Below are positions 44,901 through 57,098 of a DNA stretch of 64,000 nucleotides, piece after piece (position 1 is the first letter of the stretch; every line of letters starts with the position of its first letter). Below the pieces are notes generated by a model that saw nothing but the letters and a program-made list of their open reading frames with translations, did no database searches and was not told where the DNA came from. The position numbers and the translations under genes are program-made. Source of the stretch: Platynereis dumerilii. Taxonomy: Eukaryota > Annelida > Polychaeta > Phyllodocida > Nereididae. The stretch spans positions 124,001 to 188,000 of the forward strand of contig JAPTHN010000146.1 in assembly GCA_026936325.1 (NCBI GenBank), given 5' to 3'.

Positions 44901-46461
44901 AAAGACTGTCAGAAACATTTGTTTCACCACAACTCTTTAACTTTTCATTAGCTAGTTGGGCTACATGTATTCCATTTTTAAATTTTTGAACAGAAATGTA
45001 TATATTGACATCTCACTTGTCTTTCAAATATTTCAGAGAATTATTTGGTAAACAGGAAATAGAATAGTATCAACACTGAGCAACAACTATTTTGTGTTTC
45101 AAAGAAAATAACATACAGGTATTTCTATTAAATAAAAGCCCTGTGTCAATCATACTATAATTCCTGTGGCTTTAAAATCACATTCATTTTCTGTCAACGC
45201 ACACTTGACTATTACATACCGGCCATGGAGAAATATTTTACAAATAAATCATTTTTGAAAATTTTGTTTGAAGCTGCATAATCTCAAGACACAATGACTG
45301 CCTCATGCCGTTGCTTTGCTGTCAATTCAAACCAATTCAAGGATGTATGAAATTTTGCAAAGTAGTCTAAAAACAAATTTCCCAACCAAACTACTATAAT
45401 ACACATTATAAAATGAGTTGATATGTAACATTTTACCTTAAGTGTACTTGGAATATAATATTTTGCATTTAGGAATTCCTTTCTCTTGTTCAATAATTAC
45501 TTGCAGTTATCCGGAGAAAAGACAGTGGCCTGTGGGGAGATCAGTAGGCTTTATGCATTATGCATAAGCCTATAAGGAAACTCCTTTTGAGAGACTCATA
45601 TTTCCCAACTTGTATTATCGAAAGAATCAGAAGATGGTACTCTGAAAAAGCTTTTCTGACCTGTTTAATGGTTTTATGTGTTGAGACTGCCTGTATAAGT
45701 AATTGCTAGTGCTTCTTAGTTCAGAAATTTTGTTTTGCTGATCTAGTATTGGATTAGAACAATAGTTCCTATTGTAAGGTGTAGATAAGATAACAGATGA
45801 GCTGTGATATTTGATAGTAAAATAACTAAGTTAGTTTGGAATATCCAAACCATAATTTCTGTCCTTTTCAAAATTAGTTAAAATGACAAACCCCATACTT
45901 TCTTCCCTTTGAAACGACCAATTTGGATATAATTTTTATTGTAATGTAAATGGAGAAACATGACTCACAATTTTCTACTACTCACTTGATTAATTTTCAA
46001 TATAATAACTTCTTTCACATTTGTCTTTAAATTGTCAAGCCACTAAGTTATATTTTTCTTGGACTAAAATCCTATCAGAACTCAAGAAACGCTTTCGGGA
46101 CAGCTGAGATTTACTGTCAAATGAGATTTTGTTTGAGAATGATTGGTACCTAGAAATGCAAATGCTCTTTCATTGATGAAACAAATGTTTGTCTTCCAGA
46201 ATTACACAATAAAATTGTTTCAGACGAGAGTGCAATTTTAAAATGTAAAGCTGCATGTAATTTGTTATAATTTGTCTGTGGGTAAACAAGTCTAGTTCTG
46301 AGGACTAATATTTCGTCTTGTGTACTACTATTGGACCACAAAAATACCTTTACCTTTTGGAAGAATAATTACCCACCAGAATATCCATTGATGAATGCTG
46401 ATATGAAATATTCCTTTCTTAGACACATAATGCGTACTGTTGTATATCTTTCAGCATTTTG

Positions 46462-47432
46462 TTATTACAGATCTCTTATTAGTGTTCCATGTTCTTTTCA
46501 ACTGCCGAAGTGCTCTTGTGATGTCAGTATCAGCACAATGATTTCACAGTTGGTATATTTGCAGTTTCAGCTGTGTCAATTGGAACCCATACTGATCACA
46601 CCATTACAAATCCACAATAAGCTGTTAGTTTGTTGCTCAACATTGATTATTCAGTTTGATGTTTTGAATAAATCCAAAAGTTACAATAACCAGCTATATA
46701 TAATGCATGGATTTTGTGTATAACTGCTGTCAGTTTTAGCTCTTTTACAACAAAACAAATTCATTCACTCTCACATTCATTTGTTGGTCTGAGAGATTAT
46801 CATATGCTGCTCTGTCTTGGCAAAAATAATATTCTCAGAAACCATTCAGAATTTAAGACCTAAGGGGGGGGGGAGTTTTGCTTTGGGGCATCCTTATCAC
46901 TGATTTCCAATAATGTTTATTTGATGATCGAATTCTTATAGCATCCTTGTCTGGCCTTTTCCCAAAATTTTGGGGAGCAACTACCCCCCTCCCCCATTTC
47001 TCGTCCTCTGGTATGCCCATGCAACGCCGCCATGTTCACTTCCAAAAAATCTCCCCATCATCCCCATTCCAGTCATCAATTCTAAACAGTTTCTTCGGCG
47101 AAGATCTCACCTAAAAGGCTGAAAAGCCACAAGGTGCTGCCCTCAATGAGAAATTTCACAACAGGACACCATGAATGTCCATGAGGAATCAAGCAAGTGG
47201 CTCAGAAATATCAGTTTCACCTGCTCCAACTGAATCAAACAACCATACCAATGAATGCAGATTAATCAATTGTTATTCACACTTAGACAGCCCATAAGCC
47301 TGACTTGTTGGTAGCAGTTGGATTCAACACTTAAGCTTGGAGTGCCAATATTGATGTCAGTATTACAATACTGACATCATCTGTGCATATATTCACATGG
47401 AACATGGCACACTTATAAGAGATCTGTAATAA
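46462..47432. mobile_element. 0.97-kb terminal-inverted-repeat element, copy 1
   Basis: The left end TTATTACAGATCTCTTATTA matches the right end read inward (TTATTACAGATCTCTTATAA), and the match continues through GTGTNCCATG to about 30 bp. It is over 90% similar by eye to 55170..56131, and flanks of the two copies differ, which fixes the boundaries. Inside are TGATGTCAGTAT words in both orientations and a G-rich tract. It has no coding frame. I see no clear target duplication, so the superfamily is open. Confidence 0.8.
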
Positions 47433-47531
47433 AACATTGTAATGAGGTGAAACCTACTCCTAAAGCATGTCTGCACCTCTGCTGAGATTTAGTTGATAGA
47501 AAGGGCCAAAGAACAAACCATTATCTTCCTA

Positions 47532-49145
47532 CAGTACAACCCAAAAAATTTTCCGAGCTGATGCTCACACTTGCACTCACTTATACACCCTGGCACATCC
47601 ACTACTTTTCCCTCACTTACTTGCCCTTGCCCTCTTGAGCAAACAAACCAATCTACCCCTGCCTGGTGTCCCCATCTATTGCAATATGCTTCAACTACCT
47701 GATTTAACATATGCTGGTGATTCTTTAATAGCAATTTGTTTAATTGCAATTCACATAATTTCATGTCACTGAATTAATTAAAACCTAACTTTATTTTCTT
47801 TTTAGAAATACTACTGGATTTAGTGAAAACGTATCACATATTTTTATCAATTTTCCCAAAAGATTTCCATTTGAATAAAAGTGTATTTGTTGAATTTATT
47901 GGACAACATAATATATGTATATACTTTAAAAAAAATAATATTTAGCACAGACTAATAAAGAAGTTTTAGCAATTCAGCACACATTATCTAGCCAAAGGAA
48001 CAGCAAAACGAAATTGAATACTTGAAATGTTCTTGCAAGCTGATTTATGGAGAATTAAAAGAAACGTCCCATGTATGGAAAAAAATTGGCCATCCAATTC
48101 AAGTGTGTAAAACGCATTTTTCACACTGAAATAATTATCCTAGAGAGCCAAGACTTACATCAAATTGTAGGAAATTAAATTTCCGAAACAATGGTGTCCA
48201 TTACAGTACGCTACACGGTAATTACGGCGTTATAATGTGCTGTTATTCACGGCTGTTTTATAGATGAAATAATTCCTAAAGAAAGGAAAGAATTTACTGA
48301 GCACTGCTAATCTAAATTATATAATAATAAAAAAAGACTTAGTTATTCAAGTTTATTGTACATATATTGGTTGAGGGGTTATTTTGCATCAAGGATCCAA
48401 TAGTAACTTCATTTATTTTTTTTTGCTATAACCAATGTATATATTCTTGGAAATTTGAACAATTGTGGCAAATACTGAAGATATTTATTCTTGAAACAAC
48501 CAGATCTGCATGAAATCAATTTATGATAAATCAAGAAATCCTGTGTTAAAATATATACAGGTAAAACTCAGAAGGTAATTTTGGTGAGCACTGGACCTTG
48601 AAAGCGTGAATGCATTCATTGTCTTACAACAATAAAACTGGGTTATTTTACCTGAATTACACTGAATTTAAAAAGATGCCATATAGATTATCCAAATTGA
48701 AACAATTTGCAGTAAAACCAAAGAAATTAAAAACATATCTTAATTTAAATACATGTATACTTCATTAATGTCATATATATAACTTAAAATTTCACTGGGA
48801 TAAAAATGTCACTAGAATTGGTTAAATTAATCATAAATGAAAAAAATCTGAAACTGCCATTGATAATTAGGTTCATTTGTTTAATTATTATGACATAATT
48901 AACTTTTAATTTGATTTAGGGGAGGAATTAATGTACCAACATGATTGCAAGACATTAAATATTACAATCAATAGTTCCCACTGTTGTTGTGTTTAATTAG
49001 CACCAGAGGACAGGAGTGTAGGGGGTTTCCCCAGAAGGGCATGGAAGTGATAGCAAGTGAGGGCTTCAGCAGAGAAGTGAGTGGTTGGGAGTGAGGGCAT
49101 CTTCCTGAGGGCATGGGATTTAGGAAAATTTTTTGGGTTGTACTG
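47532..49145. mobile_element. 1.6-kb TA-flanked element, CAGTACAACCC family
   Basis: It is flanked by TA at 47530..47531 and 49146..49147. The perfect inverted ends are CAGTACAACCCAAAAAATTT and continue to TTCC. The terminal 15 bases are shared with the MITE at 24964..25356. A strong acceptor-like site (TTTATTTTCTTTTTAG) at about 47806 precedes a 48-codon frame of unknown meaning. No transposase was recognised. Confidence 0.85.
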
Positions 49146-49147
49146 TA

Positions 49148-50480
49148 CATGCCCTGAAACTATGCAACTGCAGCTAAAAGCTTAACACATGTGCAATGAC
49201 AAATGGGAAGACCGCAACAATTCAATCCTTGCAAGGAACATTGGCATTGAGAAGGAGGACAAAGAGGGACATGGAAGGGACAGTGACCTTTTCAGGTGGA
49301 TAGAAAGAGATTGGCAATCAAGTACAGGACAATATAAAGTGCTACAATGGGAAAATAAGATGCGTGATAGAGGAGAAAATGTTACCAACTTTAAGATTGG
49401 AGCCCCCAATGAATTGCTTCTATAAATAACTTCATACCCGAGTCCAGGCAAGATTTAAGACACCAATTTTGATTGTTCTAACATGCATTTGTATCTGTTA
49501 GATTGATCCCTCCTATTGCAAATCAATAAGCAATAAATTGGAAGGGTTATTTTTGGAGAAAAGTTATGATGACATGACCATTCATTAATTGAACTTTTGC
49601 TAGCAGGGCAGAACCGTCAACTTTCAGTTAGATTTTGGCTTTACCAATGGTAAAGTTAATATTTCTTACAAGAGTTAATCCTTCGAATCCAATGATCATT
49701 GCTGAATGAAGGAATATACTATTTCATTAAAGTAATAGTCCTCACTGCAATCGGTATTTCATTTAAAGATAACCAGAGTCAAACTTATCTTTCCAAACAA
49801 TCGGTGGCCTTGAAAACATTGTCGCTTTGATTCTCTTTGAAATAGCTTCACAAGGCTACAATATTTTGACAATAGGGAGGTGTTGTGAGAGTTGGCAGAC
49901 AATAAATTGCATACCAGAGGTTTGATATAGGGCTAACTGTAGCTCAGTTATTACATGCATGCCTGGTAGTAAAAAAGAAAAAATTAAGCAAATCCTACTA
50001 AATTTGAAATTGGAGAAATTGAAGATAAAAGTAAGCTCTACTGGTTTTATCAGTTATTCTCTTCTGACATGATTTTGTGGCAAGATTTCAATTCCAGAAG
50101 AAGAAGTATCATATTTGAAGCAGCACATTTAGGTAATACATCTCAATACTTTTCGCGTATTGAAGACATACTATCAGAGATGCTTGACATTTTATCCATG
50201 CCTGACAAAATTTTATTTGAACAGCAATAAACTGTACCTAGAACCTCTATTAGTACAATAAGTACTGGGAGGACCATTTTGTGAGATGTACTACACTTTT
50301 ATGGTACTTAACACAGGCCAGAAAAGGTTCAAGGTAAACAACAGATTTGTGTCAAGTGCACTCTCTGTGTTTGCTTACCTTGAGCAGAGAAAAGGAGGAG
50401 ATGATTATTACTAATAAAAATAGCTGTGACTTCCAAAGGTCAAGCCTGGTTTGGTACATCTTTGATAAGTCTTTGTTGGA
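49148..50480. other. non-coding stretch
   Basis: A frame at 49189..49425 is open on both strands, but neither product is recognisable. GTTCTAACATGCATTTG near 49475 is another trace of the repeat seen at 53321..53399. No gene is supported. Confidence 0.3.
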
Positions 50481-50482
50481 CA

Positions 50483-50630
50483 TAAAAAATTATAAGGACA
50501 ATTCACTTTTATGCTTACACCATGAAAATGATCTAGATTTCGACCACACAGTATAAACATAATGATCAATAACTATTTTTCTTCGAGTTCTGGTGTCTTG
50601 TAAAAGTGAATTGTCCTTATAATTTTTTTC
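50483..50630. repeat. 148-bp inverted repeat, MITE-like
   Basis: The arm AATTATAAGGACAATTCACT (continuing TTTA) at about 50487..50511 is repeated inverted at about 50601..50626. The loop is about 90 bp. The length and AT-rich ends suit a small MITE, but no target duplication can be assigned. Confidence 0.6.
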
Positions 50631-50836
50631 ATTTTTGAACAATGGTTACACTGGCACCAATCTTGATGTTTCTGATACATCTATTTACATCTATCTTGCT
50701 ATATGTGACTGTATTTGTGAACAAAGTTTGCAGCTGTCAAGGCAGAAGATTGTATCTTGCCAGGGATGTACTGAACCAGACCTTTCTAAATCCCAGCTGT
50801 TGATTAGTAAGGATGAGTCTCTCCTTTTCCCCACAG

Positions 50837-51308
50837 CATACAAACAAAGCTAATGTGCTTGACTCTGATCTGCGGTAAATGTTGGACTTCTGAAGGCAAA
50901 CAATAAACATGTGCTCAAGACAACTACCCTGCTATATGGCCCAATTCAGACTTGGGTTCAGCATACATACTAAGCATAGAAGTAATATGCAACAAGCATA
51001 ACAAATAAATCAAACATTTTAAAAAGGCCTTGCTTATATTAGGAATTGTGCGATTGCAAGATTGATACGGTATTCCATTGTCTCTAACCACTTAAAGTAG
51101 AAAATAAACTTACATGTTGTGATTGCTAACAAATTAATGTTTATCTTTTGTGTCGCTTAGAATTTCATCCACAAGCATGTGCTGTAATTTGATCTTTATA
51201 TGGATGTGTCTGATAGCCGGAATTTTTGAGCAGTTGCTTCCATTGTTAATGAATGAATGTGTCTTTGCATGTTTCATATTCGCTGTTTGTGCTACACATG
51301 TGATATAA
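50837..51308 (+). CDS. candidate last two exons of an unrecognised gene
   Basis: Exon 50837..50874 lies between a strong acceptor (CTCTCCTTTTCCCCACAG) and a GTAAAT donor and reads HTNKANVLDSDLR in phase 0 to 2. Exon 51161 follows TTTTGTGTCGCTTAG. In the matching phase it reads a hydrophobic 48-residue end, including CLIAGIFEQLLPLLMNECVF, with a stop at 51306..51308. An AATAAA lies at 51592..51597. Another phase gives a shorter end, so the frame is uncertain, and no family is recognised. Confidence 0.25.
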
Positions 51309-53022
51309 TGCTGTTGATCATTATTAAGTATAACTGTGACAAAATACTAAATTGTGCACTGAAAATGACAAATGCTTTTATCAAGAGGACAACTGGCCTT
51401 ACTGAGCTATTTTTCATCAGTTCCTTTTTTTTCGATGTGTATATAGTTTCTCAAAGAAATGTTTTATCTCCTAAAATAAACAAATATCATTTTATAAACA
51501 TCTTTGTCTGCTTTTTATGTTCAATTAATGTGTTAGTTACTCAGATGTCTTCATGCATGTCCTAGTTGTGAGAACATTTGACAATTCCGGAAATAAATTT
51601 ATAATTTTGCTTTAATATCCAATTTTTCTACTTTATTTTAATTCATTGTTATCTTCCATGGGCAGTGAAAAGATGATATCAATACTTTCACACACAGCTT
51701 AGGCAGACGGATCCAAAGGGGGTCCAACACAGTTTACAAATGTCAGATTTGCATAATACATATGACCTTATACAGTGCTGCCTGTAAGTAAGTGAAACGC
51801 ATGACATTGTGCCATTGCATCAATGCTTAACATCCTCAGCCAAACTGCTTGTGGATAGGGTTGCTTATATGATCAAAATTTTGCTGGCATCCTCCTCAAA
51901 AGTTGTGTATGGTAGTTGGAAACACTTCTGTACCATTTTTTTGTGAATCAGATATTTCTTTCCGGAGCCTACCCTCACATTTATATGATGAAGTTTTTTA
52001 GGCGTTTTCACTGTATTTTAGCCTTGGAAATATATGTATTTTCTTACATATTTCAATTTTCATCAATGTTTTCATCAATGTTTAACATAGAGCACCACCT
52101 GGGAGGTACTGACTAACATCTTCTTGTTTTATATGCACTTCCTGGGGTGGTTACAACTTTTGCTGTAGTGTTACTCTTGTGTTGAATCAAAATATTCAAT
52201 ATTTTGACTCTTTTGAAGGCTTAATACCAAGTATTTTGTAATCATGAATTATGAATCATAGCAGAATTTCATTAGGTTGACTAAAATGATTCCAGGCGGA
52301 GTTGTTGATAACTGGATTCTAGCAGATGCATCCTGGTACTTAACCGAAATGAAGTACTCTTGCAGCAAGATTATATCCACTCCATCTCAGTGATAACCAA
52401 ACAATACGACAGTATTTGTTTGTTTTTCATGCAATCTCCAGTTGTTGCAATTAAGTTGGTTTCAGCAAGAGTGGTAGCCTGCCTATTTGAATGACTGTCA
52501 GATATACATGTACTATACAGGATGCTGGCCTGCTGGACCTGTTTGAGTGTTCTGGCCTGGCAGATAATTCATGCCTTTGAGTAGCTAATAGTATGATTTT
52601 TATGAAATATAACTTTAATAGTTATACCAAATAATATGGACTGATGAGTTTTGAACCTCCAGTCATGACATTAGGGAAATGGCACTCTAGTTGACATATC
52701 ATAGATCTGATTAAATTTATAATCAGTTACTCTCAGACAATAAAATGCAAATGTAGTTCTGAATCTGGCCATACCTGATGATGCAGAATTGATGTTTTAA
52801 CATAGATCTATGTGTTAAAAAACAACAGTTTAAATTCCAATTCATTAGTGAGGACTACAGAATATTTTCAGATATGTACAGTTATTGCATCGGGAATTGT
52901 ATTTGATTGAGATGATAGACTACACATAGTTCAGCAGGCACAATAATTCTCAATTTCCCATAGACACTTCAAAACAATATATTATATAGCCCTCATTTCA
53001 CATTATAAGACTTTTTTTCTCA

Positions 53023-53329
53023 ATTGTTTCACATAGCCTATGCTAATTTGTTCCTGGCAGCTGCGAGATATCCCAACAGTTCATATTTTCAAAGTGAAAC
53101 TATAAATGAACTGCTTGAACACTGCCATTCAGCTGAAACTCCGTATTCCGTTATTAAAAATTGCCAAGCTGCAAGTGAACATAATTATATGTCAAAGAAA
53201 TACATTGAACTTCCACTGACACATGTGAAAATGCTGGATCAAATTGTACCTTTAAAATCCTGCAAAAACAGTTTTAGCATTATACAGTGGAACTATGTAT
53301 TAGTTAGATACCGATTTGGAGGGTTCTAA
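53023..53329. other. exon-like open frame inside the composite element
   Basis: A strong acceptor-like site (TTTTTTTCTCAATTGTTTCACATAG) is followed on the + strand by a 102-codon frame with coding-like composition, for example INELLEHCHSAETPYSVIKN and YMSKKYIELPLTHVKMLDQI. It stops at 53329, inside the hairpin that follows. I recognise no family. It may be a captured host exon, a relic of the element's own gene, or chance. Confidence 0.25.
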
Positions 53330-53399
53330 CATGCATTTTTGTCAGTTAGATCCCGACCGGAGGGAGGGATCTAACTGACAAAAATGCATGTTAGAACCC
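53321..53399. repeat. perfect 34-bp hairpin
   Basis: Arms 53321..53354 and 53366..53399 are exact complements (GGGTTCTAACATGCATTTTT, then GTCAGTTAGATCCC), with an 11-base loop. Imperfect outer arms (TAGTTAGATACC and GGTATCTAACTGAC) extend the fold. Part of the unit recurs at 53514..53545. Confidence 0.95.
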
Positions 53400-54200
53400 G
53401 ACAATGAGGTATCTAACTGACTTAGACATCATATGCTTCTTTTTTTTGCAAAATAAACAATAATCTGATTGTTTGTTTGCTGTTACTAATGGTGTTAATC
53501 CTTAGCTGGGCGCTAACATGCAAAACTGTCAGTTAGATACCAGCTTTTCCAATGGTATTAGTATCTTGGTGATGTCTAATGTTTGTTACCTACCATAAAA
53601 GTTAAACAAATATTTTAAAGAGGGTTTAATCCTTCACCTTTTCTTAAAAACCAACATGGATGCCAACTGAACACTTCCAAAGTGGTCTATAAGCATATCT
53701 TTATACATTTTATATCTAATGTAATGAATTATGAAATAAATTCAATACTGTGAACAGGCAAATGTATCAAAATAACTGATAATCCAAAATATACATAGCA
53801 CAAGTAAGAATCTGTAAGATATTACTTCGGAGCTTAAATGGAGCAGATTTTGACCTGTTATCACTCATTATTGGTGACTAGAATAGGCCCTGTTGACTTT
53901 CATTTCCAGTAATTACTTATGTATGACTTCATTATTGATTAAAACAACCACTATGAGCTAAATTTTGGTGTATATGCATCAGCAAGAATGAATATGAAAA
54001 AACGTCAAAAAGCGCGAAATAGCGAAAATTTGCGAAAAACGTGTCCCCATGAATGTGAGGGTAGGCTCCGGATTTAAACATATTTTCAAAATATTTTTTT
54101 TCTAGACTGAATGTTTATTATATTCCGCAACTTTTGGGGAGGATACCAGACTTCCAATGATAAAATAGTTTTTATATAACCAACCCTATTGTGGAGGCAT

Positions 54201-54511
54201 GAATTCTCATCGGATGAAAGGGAAACAAAGTGAGTCATAAAGGCCGATGTGTGAGGCAAGTGGTATAAAAATAGCAGCCCATTATCTTCACTGTACTCGG
54301 AGTTAGGTATGGGTCAAAGTCTTTGATAAGTAAGTGAACCACCCTTCCCAATGTTTTAACATTGGGCCTGCGTTTCACTTACTTACCAAAGACTTTGACC
54401 CATACCTAACTCCAACTACAGCAAAGAAAATTGGCTGCTATTTTTATCCCACATGCCTCACATATCGGCCTTTATGACCCAAAATATTTTCCTCTCATCG
54501 GATGAGAATTC
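54201..54511. mobile_element. 311-bp foldback element nested in the composite element
   Basis: It is nearly palindromic along its whole length: GAATTCTCATCGGATGA starts it and the complement of GAATTCTCATCCGATGA ends it. Inner arms include ATAAAGGCCGAT, GGTATGGGTCAAAGTCTTTG and GTAAGTGAA. The flanks TGGAGGCAT and CCAGAAGCAT look like a decayed duplication of 8-9 bp. Removing it restores the alignment of the two arms of the host element. Confidence 0.75.
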
Positions 54512-54600
54512 GTCCTTCCAGAAGCATTTGGTTAAGGATGTTTAACATTGATGCAATGGCACAATATCATGCGTTTCACTTACTTACAGGCGGCACTGTA

Positions 54601-55169
54601 ATTGTATCTGCCATACCAAATCATTGAAAGGCCACTATCACTCTTGCACGATGCTCTAAAAGAATGAAGGTTCCCTTGCTCTATCTGGCTTGCGTCTCAG
54701 CATACTCTCTTGCTGATGTGTAACAACCAAATTTGAGAATAAAACTGTTTACATACAGGTAGATCATGAAAGTTTAAACACACATTTCAAAGCGTGCAAG
54801 CCATCTGCAAGCTCACTGAGTTGCACATTCTATATATGGAAATTTACATCTTCTACAATGACCACCAAATTTCGAAGTTCTCAACTAATCATGTGAAGCA
54901 GGTAGTCTCTTTCCTTTCCTTCAATAAATACAGAGTGATTACAGACGCTTATATTTAGTGGCGCATCAATGCTGAAAAATACACATTGACCTACAGGTAT
55001 CTTTCACTGTCTGTAATGAAAAGAAACAAACATGCAAGTCTGATTATTGAAAAACATAGCATTAATTTTTCAGTGCATGTTTGCATCAATAGTGTGGCAC
55101 ATTTGTTGAAATTTGAGTCTTGAGAGGATGTGTCAGGTGACAAGCAGTTTTAAAGCAGTTGGTTCACTG
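54601..55169. other. non-coding stretch
   Basis: AT-rich sequence between two mobile elements. No exon, repeat or regulatory site could be supported. Confidence 0.3.
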
Positions 55170-56131
55170 TTATTACAGATTTCGTATTAGTGTGCCATGA
55201 TCTTTTCAACTGCCACAGTGCTCTCGTGATGTCTGTATCAGCATAATGATTTCACAGTTGGTATATTCGCAGTTTCAGCTGTGTCACTTGGAACTCATGC
55301 TGATCACACCATTACGTGTTCTCACATAAACTGTTAGATTGTTGCTCAACATTGATTATTCAGTTTGATGTTTTGAATAAATCCAAAAGTTACAATATCC
55401 AGATATATATAATGCATGGATTTTGTGTATAACTGCTATCAGTTTTAGCACTTTTACAACAAAACAAATTCATTCACTCTCACATTCATTTGTTGGTCTG
55501 AGAGGTTATCATGTGCTGCTCTGTCTTGGCAAAAATAGTATACTTAGGAACCATTCAGAATTTAAGGCCTAAGGGGCGGGGGACTTTTGCTTGGGGGCAT
55601 CCTTATCACTGATTTCCAATAATGTTTATTTCATGATCGAATTCTTAGCCTCCTTGTCTGGCCTTTTCCCAAATTTTTGGGGAGCAACTACCCCCCCCAT
55701 TTCTCGTCCTCTGGTATGTCCATGCAACACCGCCACTTTCACTTCCGAAAAATCTCCCCATCATCCCCATTCCGGTCATCGATTCTGAACAGTTTCTTTA
55801 GTGCAGATCTCACCTAAAAGGCTGAAAAGCCGCAAGGTGCTGCCCTCAATGACAAATTTCACAACAGGATACCATCAATGTCCATGATGGATCAAGCAAG
55901 TGGCTCAAACATATCAGTTTCACCTGCTCCAACTGAATCAAACAACCATACCAATGAATGCAGATTAATCAATTGTCATTCACACTTAGCCCACAAGCCG
56001 GACTTGTTGGTAGCAGTTGGAATCAACACTCAAGCTTGGAGTGCCAATAGTGATGTCAGTATTGCAATACTGACATCATCTGGGTATATATTCACATGGA
56101 ACATGGCACACTTATACGAAATCTGTAATAA
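55170..56131. mobile_element. 0.96-kb terminal-inverted-repeat element, copy 2
   Basis: It is the same element and orientation as 46462..47432. Ends are TTATTACAGATTTCGTATTA and its inverted partner (TTATTACAGATTTCGTATAA read inward), differing from copy 1 at the same places in both arms. This suggests that the two arms of each copy evolve together. It has no coding frame. Confidence 0.8.
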
Positions 56132-56697
56132 TGAAAGAATCTTTTGGATGTTTCATCAATTGTCTGTGTTTCACAAGTATATCTTTTGTCAGTTCACCAT
56201 GTTGGCTGCAGATTGCGCTTTGATAAGATAGGGAATTACTCATTAACAACCTTTTATCACTTTGATATTATACAAACTATTTCAATCTATTTTCATCAAA
56301 CTGATTTGATAGAAAGCAGTTTCTCTTTAGGTGCTTTGCTTTTAACGGTTGACAACAGTTGCAAAAGACCGGTTAGTTTATACATATATTGCAAGAGTTA
56401 GGACACTCCATGACATTTGAACTTGGCAAAGATGGAACATAACCACAGGGTAATTATAGATTTCTGCGAAAAATGGTTAAATAGCCACATTATTAGTTTT
56501 TTGGGGCAGTTTAAGGCTAAAAATGCAGTTTCAGCCTACTGAGACAAGATATGATGTTCTTTCATTATTACGATATTATGTATTCAAAACTTCCAGAAAG
56601 AGCTATTTGTTGGATAACTGCAATAATGGTTTCTGGATGCAGATCATCGACATAGAAGTAGAAGTGGAATTCGGTGAAAGCCCTAAACTATCACACA
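56132..56697. other. non-coding stretch
   Basis: No gene or repeat recognised between the second inverted-repeat element and the SINE. Confidence 0.3.
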
Positions 56698-57098
56698 CAT
56701 TATTTGTATTTGTATTTGTATTTGTATATATTATTGGTCCCCTGGTTTGGGGAAATTTGTGGTGAGCCTTCCACTGAATACAGATCAGGGCAGCCTCAGA
56801 GCAGCGCCCATGGGCAGAGGATACAGGAACATTGCCCAAGGTTCCTATGCCGTAGCACCCTCCAGTGTTGGTGATCACCGTATGATGATGATTGAGGAGA
56901 AGACTGGGAGTCTGGCACATACTCTATTAATTCAGGGATGCCCAGGGTCTTTCAGTTGCCCCACCACGGAACACTGGATACAACCCATTTAATGTCCCAT
57001 GGGCTCGGACTAAATTGAGTTCCGGGTGGGATTCGAACCCATGCCCTTAGAGCCAGTGGCTGCGCAAACAAGCATTCTTAACCATTAGGCTAATCAAA
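56698..57098 (-). repeat. tRNA-headed SINE (family 1), near-complete copy
   Basis: On the - strand the A-box-like TAGCCTAATGGTTAAGA (about 57077..57093) and the B-box-like GGGTTCGAATCCC (about 57028..57040) form a tRNA-like head. The body follows with GGGTTGTATCCAG, GGGGCAACTGAAAGACC, a region ending CACAAATTTCCCCAAACCAG, and a 3' tail of ATACAA repeats (56700..56735). The B box is intact. A second copy lies at 37100..37590. Confidence 0.85.

Larger units (their letters stand above)
43406..46461. other. repeat-rich non-coding stretch
   Basis: A segment beginning CTCAAGAAAGGC and running through TTTACTGTCAAATAGGATTT to AAACAAATGTTTGTCTTTCA occurs at 43619..43800 and again, shorter, at 46078..46210; a further trace lies near 40838. 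It also contains palindromic repeat copy 3 and a SINE-like segment, listed separately. No gene was found. Confidence 0.4.
51773..54598. mobile_element. 2.8-kb composite TA-flanked element with long inverted arms
   Basis: It is flanked by TA at 51771..51772 and 54599..54600. The left end CAGTGCTGCCTGTAAGTAAG and the right end read inward, CAGTGCCGCCTGTAAGTAAG, start arms that match for about 330 bp, through CATTGTGCCATTGCATCAAT, ATAGGGTTG and CCGGAGCCTACCCTCACATT. The right arm is split by a 311-bp palindrome at 54201..54511. The 1.9-kb interior holds an exon-like frame (53024..53329) and a perfect hairpin. The ends and TA fit Tc1/mariner, but no transposase is seen. Confidence 0.8.

Noticed and set aside
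56523-56992. Several overlapping frames on both strands
   Set aside because: They are shadows of the SINE body and its ATACAA tail.
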